The notes beneath the pieces were generated by a model, which did not search any database, was not told the DNA's origin, and saw only the letters and a list, made by a program, of their open reading frames with translations. This document shows positions 34,801-45,527 of a DNA stretch of 64,000 nucleotides, in pieces (within the stretch, counting starts at the first letter, position 1; each line of letters opens with the position of its first letter). The stretch is from positions 27,389,006 through 27,453,005 of the forward strand of contig NC_067135.1 in the NCBI RefSeq assembly GCF_021347895.1, in the 5' to 3' direction. A program made the position numbers and the translations under genes. Origin of the DNA: Acanthochromis polyacanthus. Taxonomy: Eukaryota; Chordata; Actinopteri; Pomacentridae.

Positions 34801-37800
34801 TAGATAGGAAGAATGAGAAGGATAAGAAGAGAAAGTATGAAATGAGATACAATATGACAAAGTGAGAAGAATGTGATAAGATGAGGTTAGAAGAATGAAA
34901 TAGATGAGATAAGGTGAGATTAGACAATAAATAAGATGAAGAGAAAGAGATGAGGTGACATGAGAAAGGATGTGAACATTTTGTGAGAATGAGATGAGAT
35001 AAGAGATGAGAGAGTGCGATAAGATGAGATGAGAAGAGTGCGATAAGATGAGATGAAATTTGAATCATGAAATCAGATGAGATAAGATGAGATTAGATAA
35101 CATATGATAAGATGAGAAGAATGAGACTAGATGAGATTAGAATAATAAACCAGATGAGATGAGAGAATGAGATGAGATAAGATAAATCATATAAGATTAG
35201 GAGATGAGAAGAATGAAATTAGATGAGATAAAATGAGACGAGATTAGAAGAGTAAATTTAGATGAGATAAGATGGAAAAAAGGTGATGAGAATGAGATAA
35301 GATGAGATGAGATATGATAAGGTGAGGTGAGATGAAATTAGAAGAATGAATTTAGATGAGATTAGGTAAGAAATGATAAGGTGAGAAGAACAAGGTAAGA
35401 AAAGATGAGATATAGGATGAGAATGAGATCAATGAGATCCGCCTTTACTGGTCCCATAGTGTTTTGTTTTGCAGAGCTACAGCAGGAAAGATATGGTGCA
35501 AACATTTCAGGATTGTAGTCAGAAAATGAAAAACAAATGAAAATATACGTAAGTAATTTAAAAACTAACTACTATAACAATAACTATTACATCTTACTGG
35601 TATTTGTTGATGTAATGAAGTATTGTGTATATAGTTTGTCATTGCACAGGACTGTATGTCAGCAGAGAACTAATGAAACAGCTTATTCCAGTGTATGTAG
35701 TAAAATATTTCAACAACAAAAAATTCATAATATTACAGAACATACTGTACTGAGGAGGCTGTTTTGTGGTTGTCTCTAAAATAATTTATCCTCCTCCAGG
35801 CGAGTGCAGAGCAGGAGATGGCTGAGACTGACCGTACTCTTAGCATCTCTGATCGTCTCTGTCCAGGAGAGGCAGACCGAAGTCCACTCGGAGATCGAGG
35901 AGAAGCAGAAAGCAGCGGAGAGGAGAGCCGAGAGCTTGGTGATGAGCTGCCAGCAGGAGATCAGGGAGCTGCAGAGGAGGAGCACTGAGCTAGAGGAGCT
36001 GAGGAGGCACCGAGGACCACCTGCACCTCCTACAGGTAGCAGCTCCACCTGCTCCTCCATCCAGTGGAAGCAGAACAGTCTCAAGCTGAACTTTTTAAAT
36101 AATCTTACTGTTGTGTTCAGTGACGGATAATATAAAATAAAATCACAGAAAATAAGGTGAAAAGCAGTCATTTATGTGTGGCTGTAAATTTACAGTTTAA
36201 CTGTATAGCATTAGATGAAATTAACAGATACCTGCCATTATTTTCACAGATTTTACTTTTTAATTTTTGATTACCTTTTTTAATTATTTTATTTTTTTAT
36301 ACTGATTAAACAATGTAGGGACTTTGTCTTTTTTGACCTTTTCATTTTTCTTTTTTTTCATTATACTTTTTTTATACATTAAATATTGCAGGGACTATGC
36401 CTTTAAGTGCCATTTTTTAAAAATTTGTCTATTTTTTACAGATTAAACGGTGTAGACCATATGACATTTTTGACCTTTTTTATTTATAGTTTTTTTAACA
36501 GATTAAACAGTCCAAGGACTTGGCCTTTTTGACTTATTTTAATTTCTTATTTTTAATTGTCCTTTTGTCTTTCCTTTTTTTAAACAGATTAAATAGTGCA
36601 GGCATAGTCCCTGCACCTTTTGACCTTTTCTGTTTTTCGTGTTTATTCTTGTTTTATTTTTTGATTTTACAGATTAAACAATGCAGGGACTATGACCTTT
36701 TTTATTTTTAGCATTTATTTTAGTTTTTTTTATTTTTACAAATTCAACAGCACAGGGACTTGGCCTTTTTGACCTTTTTCATTTTTCATTATCTTTATTT
36801 TTTACAGATTGAACAGTGCAGGAACTATGACCTGTTGACCTTTTTTATTCTTTTGTTAGATTAATTTTTTTTTTTTTTGCATAATAAAACACTGATAAAT
36901 ACACTGCACAGTTCATGCCAACTTTAAACTCCTCCTCCCCATGTCTTCCTCCGGTAGAGGTTGCCCTCTCTGATGTCACCTCCACCCACCAGACAGTGGA
37001 TGGAGATCAGCGTCCATCCTGAACTCTGCGTGGGGACGCTGAGGAGAGCGCTGTCTAAACTGGACAACGGCCTGAAGGAAGAGCTGGAAAGATTGAAGAA
37101 AGAAGGTAAAGTGGACGTACCTCCACAACGCCGACTGCTGGCTGATTTCAGGGCTGCATCTTGACGAACAAATGGAGACGTTTTTGCCATCCATGAACCA
37201 GATTATGATAACAACTTAACTACTTTGAAGCACAGCTCAGAATGGCATAATACTCCCAATACGTCCAACAATGTACATCCCTTTAGTCTTCAGTTTGTCC
37301 AGAATCAGAGCCATAAAAATGCTGGAGATGTTTATCTATCTGTGCTCAACTACCAAACCATGTAACGGTGCCTCTTTTGTACAATATCGATGAGCATTCA
37401 GCTACGATTAACTTATTTTAGTTCATCTTAAGAAGTTACAATGGACATTTTACAACATACAATAATGTTAGTATGATCTACGTCTGTTTACACTAATAAA
37501 AACATTATTCTAATGTCCATAGATAACTTGAGAACTTCATAAACATCTAAACATATTTTTGAATATCGGTTATTGCAAACAATAAAGGTTCTACGAATTT
37601 CTGAAAAATAATCCACTCATGAATCTAAAAGTTTTTAATCATTGTTTTTTTATTGTTTTGACAGAGATGAAGAGGATGCAGAAGTATGCAGGTATGAACA
37701 CGCTCAGCATAAATGCATTTTTACGTGTTGGATCGCAAATATGTTTGTCTATGACTTAGCAAGAGACGTCATGGCAGAGAGAAATATCTCAGGAGGAGCA

Positions 37801-40110
37801 GCGTCATGCTCATAATTATAAGTCTCCAACTTTTAAATAGGGTTTTTGTCGAACTCCAAACAGTAATAATGACTGTTTACTGCTCAAATTTACCTGAAAG
37901 CTCTCATCAATCCAACCGTTAATATGAAAGCTAACTGAAAAATGAAGAAATACAGATGCTAAAATCTGTTTTTTAAAGCACAAATTTATTGTTCACGCCA
38001 CCACAAATCTTTAAGAATTATTTCCATCCATCCCGTATGATGCAACATTAACTAGATTTTATGGGTGACCTACTCTAGGTGGTTGATCAAAGCATGTTAA
38101 AGGTCCCATATGGTGAAAGTCCTTTTATATTGGGTTTTATGGTTCTTATATACTTGAAGGTGCGAAGTAAAAGCTGTTAAGATATGAAGACATTTACTTC
38201 CTTATTCGTTAAGCCCCCTACAACTAAATAGCCTCCCAGCTTTACAAGAAAGTAAGAATGTGACTCAGGTGTTCCTTTAGAGCTACTTCAGCCAACAGGT
38301 ATCCAGCTTTGTATAGCTCCACGCCCTCACTTCTTTCCAGGTGAACCAGTCAGAATGAGCAGCTGCCTCTCACTGATTTTCTGGTTCCACTTCTGTGAAC
38401 TCGAAAGTCTGAACCATTAAAAAAAACTCAACAAATGTTTTGCTTTTGCTACAAGAATGAACACAAGAGATTTCATGGACTCCCAGCATCTGAGAAACTA
38501 CAGACTTTTATTTGGATTTTCCCAAAAGTGGGAAAATCCTCCGTATTTGCGCAGGTAATTCAAATATAAATATTCACACCTGGAAGGATGCAAGTGCTGT
38601 GTCACTAATGGACCATTAGCCATGTGACCAAGGGTGACTGTATCTTCTTGTACTCCCCATTAGTAAGAACTGAAGAAGTCTCTTGGATGAGAGATGAAAC
38701 ATCTTCAAGTATTTGCCAGATAAGCCCAAGAACCTACAACTTCTTTTGTCCAAGTCCAAGAACCTACAACTTCACTTTTAGGTTCTTGAAGACGTTTCAC
38801 CTCTCATCCAAGACGTTTTCAAGAACCTACAAGTGAAGTTCAAGAGCCTCCAACTTCTACTGTCCAAGTTCAAGAACCTACAACTGCTCTTGTAGGTTCT
38901 TGAAGACATTTCACCTCTCATCCAAGATGTCTTCAAGAACCTACAAGAGAAGTCCAAGAAACTACAACTTCTTTCGTCCAAGTCCAAGAGCTTGCAAATT
39001 CTCTTGTAGGTTCTTGAAGACATGTCAACTCTCATCCAAGACATCTTCAAGAACCTACAACAGAAGTCCAAAAACCTACTTGAAGACATTTCACCTCTCA
39101 TCTTGGATGAGAGGCCTCTTGGATGAATATTCACATTAGTGTGAGTTGTGAACACTTCTTGGTTTTCAGACAACTTTTTTTTTCCAGTAAAACTATATGG
39201 TACAAGCACCTCAAGTTCCTCATGAATATAGCAAATATTTAAAAAAAAAAAAAAAAAAGCACAATTTTGGAATCAATTTCTGTCAATAAATGTGGTGAAA
39301 TCACATTTGCCTTATTAAAAATTCTGGGTTGCACTACAGGATGTGATGATGCAAGCAAGAAGTCCATCATAGATTAGAACGTGGTTGGACATGGTTTTTG
39401 TCTACATGTAAGACTTTCATTACTATATGAGATCTTTAAATTCTGGCTGTAGAGGTATTTATGGTCACACGAACTTCCCTTCTCCCATTAGTTGACGTGG
39501 TGTTGGACCCAAACACCGCCCATCCAAACATCGTCCTGTCTGCTGATGGCAAGCAGGCCGGCCGTGGCGAGCTACTCCACATTGTTCCTGACAATCCACA
39601 ACGCTTCGACCCCGTCATCTGCGTCTTGAGCAAGAAGGGCTTCCTGTCTGGGAGGATCTACTTCCAGGTGGATCACTTTCTGCACCTTTCCAGTGCAACG
39701 CCTGTTTTTAAAGTGTCGCTAACCCTCGTATGTTTCAGGTTGAGGTGGGACAGAAGACCTTCTGGGATCTGGGCATGGTCAAAGAGTCGGTCAACAGGAA
39801 GGGCATGATCACCTCCAAGCCGGAGAACGGCTTCTGGACGGTGCGTTTGAGGAACGGCAGCGAGTACAGGGCTCTGGACTCCCCGTCTGTGGTTCTGTCT
39901 CTGAAGGGGAAGCCACAGACGGTGGGAGTGTTTCTGGATTATGAGGAGGGAATAGTGTCATTCTTTGACGCGGAGAACAGATCTCACATCTACACCTTCA
40001 GCGGCTGCTCCTTCTCAGAAAGGATCTTCCCCTTCCTCAGCCCGGGGGTTTGTGACAATGGGAAGAACACGGCGCCGTTGGTCATCTCAACTGTCAATCA
40101 CAAGAAATAA
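31277..40110 (+). CDS. finTRIM-like E3 ubiquitin ligase (RING-B-box-CC-B30.2)
   Basis: Seven coding exons: 31277-31846, 34052-34147, 35800-36035, 36958-37105, 37665-37691, 39492-39667 and 39739-40110. Introns have GT-AG ends, and phases agree (0, 0, 0, 1, 1, 0) if the coiled-coil exon is read as its usual 234 nt. The product would be about 540 residues: RING, B-box 1, B-box 2, coiled coil, then PRY/SPRY. This layout is that of the fish-expanded finTRIM/TRIM39-like group. Such proteins ubiquitinate targets, and the B30.2 domain gives target recognition; many act in antiviral defence, which is family knowledge and not shown here. The start is the first ATG after the likely acceptor at 31256; the preceding in-frame codons would lie across that acceptor. 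Exon 3 has two single-base shifts, so as given the gene is broken or the sequence has errors. Confidence 0.85.
32086..32510. repeat. Paired fish repeat copies with A-rich filler
   Basis: Two copies of CAGCAGCGTGGATATT preceded by ATCCC-type words (about 32086-32130 and 32450-32500) flank an A-rich stretch of AATAAAATA units that continues to about 32700. The words match a common fish dispersed repeat (TTTATTGATCCC ... GTTACAGCAGC type). They lie in the first TRIM intron. Confidence 0.5.
32511..33900. other. Intronic sequence, AT-rich
   Basis: Part of the first TRIM intron. An ATAAA-rich run extends to about 32700 and a short TA repeat lies near 33826-33842. No other feature was seen. Confidence 0.4.
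34052..34147 (+). CDS. TRIM exon 2: coiled-coil start
   Basis: Exactly 96 bp, the usual length for this TRIM exon. It encodes VQMKKTKADFQQMIQERL and on to NCLKLSV. The acceptor is CCCTGTTCAG and the donor is GTG|GTGAGC. Confidence 0.9.
34488..35425. repeat. GATGA/GATAAGA purine-rich minisatellite
   Basis: About 0.94 kb of degenerate GATGAGATGA and AGAAGAATGA units in the second TRIM intron. It has strong purine bias on the plus strand. Reading the minus strand gives a long Ser/His/Leu frame that only reflects the repeat. Confidence 0.9.
35800..36035 (+). CDS. TRIM exon 3: coiled coil, two frame shifts
   Basis: 236 bp; the usual length is 234. The expected protein is present but spread over three frames: SAEQEMAETDRTLS in the first, QERQTEVHSEIEEKQKAAER to STELEEL in the second, and TEDHLHLLQ in the third. 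The shifts fall near 35845 and 36010, each +1, together making the 2-nt excess. The acceptor CTCCTCCAG and donor ACAG|GTAGC are intact. Confidence 0.85.
36304..36880. repeat. Minisatellite, about 60-85 bp unit
   Basis: Eight degenerate copies of a unit starting AGATTAAACAGTGCAGGGAC and followed by T-rich GACCTTTTTTATTTTT lie in the third TRIM intron. Starts are near 36304, 36376, 36441, 36500, 36586, 36671, 36740 and 36806. Confidence 0.85.
36958..37105 (+). CDS. TRIM exon 4: linker to B30.2
   Basis: 148 bp, phase 0 to 1. It encodes LPSLMSPPPTRQW, then PELCVGTLRRALSKL and a Glu/Lys-rich helix. These are the linker words of finTRIM-type proteins. The acceptor is TCCGGTAG and the donor is AAGAAG|GTAAAG. 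Confidence 0.85.
37665..37691 (+). CDS. TRIM exon 5: 27-nt short exon
   Basis: A 27-nt exon encoding MKRMQKYA between TTTTGACAG and CAG|GTATGA. It is phase 1 to 1 and continues the helix into the PRY domain. Short exons here are usual in TRIM genes. Confidence 0.8.
38640..39130. repeat. Clustered direct and inverted copies of a 25-bp word
   Basis: The words CACCTCTCATCCAAGA and TTCAAGAACCTACAAG recur many times in both orientations between 38660 and 39120. They build small palindromes in the fifth TRIM intron. The same words are known in many fish genomes as a dispersed repeat. Open frames here are by-products. Confidence 0.8.
39492..39667 (+). CDS. TRIM exon 6: PRY and SPRY start
   Basis: 176 bp. 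It encodes DVVLDPNTAHPNIVLSADGK (the PRY signature), then RFDPVICVLSKKGF and SGRIYFQ at the start of SPRY. Phase 1 to 0. Confidence 0.9.
39739..40110 (+). CDS. TRIM exon 7: SPRY end and stop
   Basis: 372 bp with the TAA stop at 40108-40110. It has the SPRY words WDLGMVKESVNRKG, NGFWTVRLRNGSEYRAL, KPQTVGVFLDYEEGIVSFF and YTFSGCSFSERIFPFLSPG. The intron before it is only 71 bp. Confidence 0.9.
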   Translation, partial: VEVGQKTFWDLGMVKESVNRKGMITSKPENGFWTVRLRNGSEYRALDSPSVVLSLKGKPQTVGVFLDYEEGIVSFFDAENRSHIYTFSGCSFSERIFPFLSPGVCDNGKNTAPLVISTVNHKK

Positions 40111-41154
40111 GGATGCTTCATATCACAGAACTGATGCAGTACTCAATAGTAAAGTCTTGTTTTCTCTATATTGGGTTCTAATCTGAAGGTCTGAAGGTGA
40201 TTTTCTCTTTCTGAATTGTATATACTTAATTTAAGACAAAGTTGATTGTTTTTTTTTGCACTGAATGCAATAGACAGAGCAACACATTGGCATGGTGGCC
40301 AATTTATCTGCGCTTGACTTCCAACTCTGATATATGATTTTATTGTAGCAGTTCCTGTGGATCAGGATCCAGGATGACATGCAGCTCACACCAGACTAGC
40401 ATTAAGCAAAATTAAACCTCTGAGAAAACAGAACTCACTCCTGCCAGAAGACCAGCAGCTGATCTTATTATAGATTTCATAGTGTTGCTTTGTGTTTAAA
40501 CCTGCTCAGGAATGAAACACAGCATTAAAATTTATTTACAATCATCCTTGAAACCCAGTCAGCTGTTTTAATGTGAGGCAGCAACAAGCTCAACAATGTC
40601 ATCAGTGTTACGTTCATAAGAAGCAAAATCTACAAGATTCTTTGACTTTAAGTATTAAACTATTAATGTACTGGTTGGTATTGTTGTGGAGGCAGGTAAC
40701 AGCTTATATCAGAGCTGCAGCTGACCACCACGTTTGTTATCGATAAATTATTTGGTAAATGGTGACAAAAGCCCGTCATAGTTCTTGACATCCGAAGTTT
40801 ACGACTTTCAACTTGTTATTCTGTCCAATTAACAATCCAGAGCCCAAAATATTCAACATATTCTAATGGACAAGACCCAGAAATGCAGTTCTTACAATTT
40901 TGCTTGGAAAGTTACTTACAAAGTCCTGTCATCAACACCGAACCAAAAGAAACTATCTGAAAAATGATTCCGTAGAGAATCTATTTTAGCTTAATTACCT
41001 TAGAGTGATATTTATGGCGCATAAAGGAACCATTTCGTAGAACTGATAATGGTTCTTCTGTGGTATCATTGTGAAGAACCATTTTCATGCATTCAGCAAC
41101 ATAAAATGTGTCATGTTTGATGTTCTGGAGGACTGGTTGTATTCCTGGGTGGAG
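40111..41154. other. TRIM 3' flank, no further gene
   Basis: Probable 3' untranslated region of the TRIM gene at first, then unassigned. No clear AATAAA close to the stop was found. Confidence 0.35.
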
Positions 41155-41162
41155 GTTTAGTT

Positions 41163-42732
41163 CAGTGGTGTAGTGGTCCCTGGAGAAGTGGGTATACTCT
41201 TAATTTTCACCTTTTTTTTAATTCGTCCAGAAAAACGCCCTGTTTTAGAAACAGTGACATAGAAGACTACTCTTCAATTTATTCAGTCATTTCTACTTGC
41301 CCACTATTATAAAATTATCATGACTTGATTAGGAGCAGTTTGTAGTTATTACTGGTCACACAAGCAAACTGGATTAATGTAACATGTATTTATCATGAGG
41401 CAAACATGGTGTGTCAGTTACTTTTGAACATTTATTTAAATAAAATACTTCAAATATGAAGTTGACAGTGCATCCTTGTTCATATTTCATCATGAATAAA
41501 ACCTCAATGTTGTTTTAGGTCGAATCTTAAACTACCTGTCCCCCATTCTTGTGTTTTTACTTACTTTAAAATCAACTACCAGCCTAGAGCTTTTCCCACA
41601 TTATCCCAATCTAGCTAGCTTCAGACTTACGTCAGAATAACGTTAGCCTTTCAAAACGTTAGTCGGACTCGGCCCGACACTCAGTTTAACCCGTTGCGCT
41701 TCAGTGCGCGTCCGCGGTACACTTTGAGATCTGCATAAGCAATTTGCTAAATGTCTGAAACTGCAAACGCGATTATACAAACACTATACGCCGATGGAAA
41801 ACTTAGATTCTCATGAATCCGCCGGTATAAACCACTTTCAGATCTGATTACCACAGCGGTAATATAAACACATTTGTCCGACAAACAACGAATATCCATC
41901 CATCCTTTCTCTGTACACAGCTTTAACGCACACAGCGCGACTCACATTTCCGGGTTCATTATTACACACAGATGAAAATATTCCACAAAAAACGGCCATA
42001 ATCCAACCTTGGACATCCAGACGATACAAGCCAGTAAACTATTTTGTCCAGAACATGTCTTGAAGACGGTATATGATCCACGAATAGGTCGTTTTCGAGG
42101 AAATGCACCTCGCGATGCGCGTCCAATATTCCCTGTATTTCACGTCATATTTTTATTTACAAATAGAATATTAGCGATTTTTTTGTACTGAAAATGGCTG
42201 GAATTGACTGCAGCTTTAACCACTGGCGACAGAATATCCTCTCCTTGAAATGTGCAGTCATGTTGCCAGTAGTTTAAAACAATGATTCATTTGGAAACCA
42301 CCTTAAAACTTACCTGAGAATTATATCGTCCATGAAAGTAGGTTCGCTCGATACGTGCCACTCACTTGAAAGGTGTTCATTCTGACTTTCTCGCATTTCC
42401 GCGCATCTTTCAAGCAGACCTGTCAATCAACTGGAGTGCCACAGAGGTGTTAGCAAAATTTTCCTCTGTATGACCCGCCCTACTCTGCCTCTGATTGGCT
42501 CATCCCTAAAGTTAACCAATCGAATCAGTGAAGGTAGCATGTACCAGCCAATTACAGGCAGAGGAGAGTTGTTCATGACTTCATCATCCTTAAGGAAAAG
42601 AGGGCTACCTGGCACACAGATATTACTGAATGATGCGCACCAGGGAGCATTAGAAGTGGGTATACGCAATGCTAACTGAAAAATAAGTGGGTATACGCCG
42701 TATACCGCCGTATACCCTGGACTACACCACTG
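41163..42732. mobile_element. hAT-type transposon with 8-bp duplication
   Basis: Ends are CAGTGGTGTAGT and ACTACACCACTG, an exact 12-bp inverted repeat, followed inward by GTATAC-rich arms. A perfect 8-bp direct repeat, GTTTAGTT, flanks the element (41155-41162 and 42733-42740). The end word CAGTGGTG and the 8-bp duplication indicate hAT. At 1,570 bp without a transposase-like frame it is non-autonomous. Confidence 0.9.
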
Positions 42733-43377
42733 GTTTAGTTGGAACATTGGAGGGAACTTTAGGTTTTAGAGTAACTCTGATCATAAACACTCAAGTCATT
42801 CTGTAATGCTTCCTAATAGTCATTCTCCTCTCATTTAATGTTGTAAAGGTACGATTTTCTATCCTCCTTCGTGTCTTTTTTTATGTAAAATGTGCACGTG
42901 GTGCCTGTTAATGCCAACAACAAGCGACTCCTCGACTTTAATACCTCAGAGCTAGATTTCAGACTCGCATATCTGTGTTTGATGTATTAAAACAGAAATC
43001 ATTTGCTTGTATCGCCTGAAATCTACACCTATGTTTGTATGAAAATGCATTGATTACATATAGAATGACACAAACATCTGCACCATAAATGCTAAACCTG
43101 AATCAGGAGACCTTTGCAAAATTTCTTGTTGATGTTCTGTTCCCTGTATTTCACTTTTAGCCGCTCTTGACTCAAATAGCGTGTTTCGATCAGCGTTTCT
43201 AAGGGGATGTTTTCTTTATCCTGCAAAACCCCTTGCATCACCAGCCGGACTTCCTCTTTCCAGCCAGCAGGTGTTTGGGTTTGAGGTCGAACACGTGTCG
43301 GTAGGACTCTCCCTTCCTGCCCTGCGGTTCATGCCTTTCTGGGAGTTCTTCATCATCTTCTGGATGATCCGACTGTG

Positions 43378-43803
43378 ATGGAGTCCATCCTGAAAAAGGT
43401 AACGATCAACTTTAGTCCCTTTTATTACCCGTGACAGCTTTTATGAAGGTATAAAATCACAATATACTGCAGCGCATATCGATTACATCATATGTGACAT
43501 CAAACATGACCGTTGCACTTTCAGAAGCAATAAAACTCTCTGAGCAGTGGTGAGTTTTACAGACACTACAGCTCTTTCTCTCTGACATATTAATGCAGAG
43601 TTCATAAAAAGACAAGCTAAGACTTTCAGCGTATCCTGATGATCTTTTCTGTTGAACAGGTTGACAGGAAGCTGGGAGGAGCTGACGTGAAAGTGAGCTG
43701 GAAGAAGCCGCCAGAGAAGAAATATCCGATAACGGAGGAGCAGTGTGGTCCAGAAATCACACATCTCATTAAATCAGACAATAGAAGAGGCTTCAGGTTT
43801 TGA
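43378..43803 (+). CDS. Unrecognised two-exon gene end
   Basis: A first segment ends MESILKK with donor AAAAAG|GTAACG at 43398/43399, and is open in this frame back to about 43290 (residues such as [16 protein letters not shown]). A second exon, 43660-43803, follows acceptor GTTGAACAG and is in the same phase. It encodes [20 protein letters not shown] and on to a TGA stop. The join is phase 0 and both splice sites are good. I do not know the family. It may be the last two exons of a gene whose other exons lie to the left, or a scrap. Confidence 0.35.
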
Positions 43804-44349
43804 AATCGCACTGGAATAATATTGCATTAAGGGAGGTGTTTGATGATGCATGTAAAAAAACAAATGCAATTTTCTGAATCCTAACTTTGCAGCTCATTTG
43901 TCAGATTCTAGTTGTTTGTTTGCTTGTTTCTCTAAACTTTAACTACTAATGTTTGAGGTGACTGTTGGGACAAAATGTCCACGGCATCAATGTTGTTTGA
44001 TGAAAAACTGCACCTTAATCTAAAGCTCAGCATCTGCTTTGCATCCAGTTCCAAGACAGTGAATTTTCATTTGGTTTGCATATCTGGCTGGAGAGGATTT
44101 TTTCTAAACGAGTCATGGCGCTGGAACAATTCAAATGAAATTATAATCAGACCACTTTTAGTTCGAAGCAGTCGCTCTGAATGGACTAAAAAACAACATA
44201 TTGAACATATTTTACAGTAGAGACAGGGATATTAATTTAAAAAAAAACAAATTATGGAAATATTTTTTGAGACAAACTTTTCTGATGATGTTCATTATTC
44301 TCATGTGTTATATGTCTTGTGAACCATTTGTTTTCTGTTATGCTGCATA

Positions 44350-45391
44350 TACACTGTCATTCAAAAGTTTGGGGTCACTCAGACAGTTTCATGTTTTCCA
44401 TGAACTCCCACCTTTCTTCCTGTGCGAACATAACTGTACGAGGGTTTTCTAATCATCAATTAGCCTTTCAACACCATGAAGCGCATAGGAGTGATGGTTG
44501 CTGGAAATGGGTCTCAATACCTACGGTGGCCGACAAGGGCATACGCGCCGCAAACAAAAAAACGCAATACAAACAGCCAAAATGCAATACAAACGATCAA
44601 AACGCTGCAAACACAGGAATGATGCAAACCCAAAAACACATAAAACAAATGCAACAGAGAAATGCTGCAACAAAAAAACGATGCATTCACAGAAACGCTG
44701 CAAAAGCAAAAACACACAAACCGACAAAACAAATGTAAAAAGGAAAATGCTGCATACAAACCCCGAAACAACTGCAAGAGAGAGACGCTGCAAATTCACA
44801 GAAGGTCACCAGGCCACTAGGGGGAGCTAACCACACGGAAGGGACTGATCTTTTATACCGACAGGAAATACCCAGGAGGAAGTTGCAAAGAAGACAGCGG
44901 GATAAGAAAGTTTGCAAACAGTTGGAGAGGAGACTAAAAAGGTATGTTTTCCCTTACGTCTTTTTTAAACACTCGGCCCTAGTCTCTCACAGTATTATCC
45001 AACAGCAGCAAATTTACGAGCAAATATTAGCGTGCGTCTGTCTAGCAGACCGTTGCTAGGGACGCCGTTCTGATCGGTCCCTTCCGTATGGTCAGCTCCC
45101 CCTAGTGCCTGGCGACCTTCCGTGAATTTGGAGCGTCTCTCTCTTGCAGTTGTTTCAGGGTTTGTATGCAGCATTTCCCTTTTGCATTTGTTTTGTCAGT
45201 TTGTGTGTTTTTGCTTTTGGAGCGTTTCTGTGAATGCATCGTTTTTTTGTTGCAGCATTTCTCTGTTGCATTTGTTTTATGTGTTTTTTGGGTTTGCATC
45301 ATTCCTGTGTTTGCAGCGTTTTGGCCGTTTGTATTGCGTTTTTTTGTTTGCAGCGCGTATGCCCTTGTCGGCCACCGTAAATACCCCTATC
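44350..45391. mobile_element. Tc1-like MITE half, split by insertion
   Basis: The left part (44350-44521) begins TACACTGTCATTCAAAAGTT and has GTTTTCTAATCATCAATTAG, matching a very common fish Tc1-type MITE. It is interrupted at 44521 by the inverted-repeat element and resumes for only about 12 bases (45380-45391). The right half is missing, replaced by another repeat. Confidence 0.65.
44522..45379. mobile_element. Foldback-like element with ~330-bp arms
   Basis: Two near-identical inverted arms, about 44522-44852 and 45062-45379, surround a middle of about 210 bp. The left end starts TACGGTGGCCGACAAGGGCA and the right end mirrors it. A 6-bp direct repeat, AATACC (44516-44521 and 45380-45385), flanks it. 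The arms are made of short degenerate words built on GCAAAAACA and AATGCTGCA. Frames of up to 139 codons on both strands are low-complexity by-products. No transposase. Confidence 0.85.
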
Positions 45392-45525
45392 AGTCCCTCC
45401 AGGAATTCGCGCGAAAGCAACCAATCTCCGCGAACTTTGCGCGGCCTTTCAATTTTGTCCAATCACCGCAACTTTCCTGCAATTTTGGCCCGCCTCCCGT
45501 GAGTTCCACCAATCATAGCAGCTGT
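45391..45525. repeat. Dispersed fish repeat fragment
   Basis: Starts CAGTCCCTCCAGGAATTCGC and contains GCGCGG words typical of a dispersed fish repeat. Family not named; boundaries approximate. Confidence 0.4.
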
Positions 45526-45527
45526 TG

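Noticed and set aside
34463..35068. 201-codon Ser/His/Leu-rich frame on the minus strand
   Set aside because: It is the translation of the GATGA minisatellite. Repeats without stop words in one frame make such frames.
38778..39209. 143-codon frame in the TRIM intron
   Set aside because: It is the by-product of a repeated 25-bp word and lies inside an intron.
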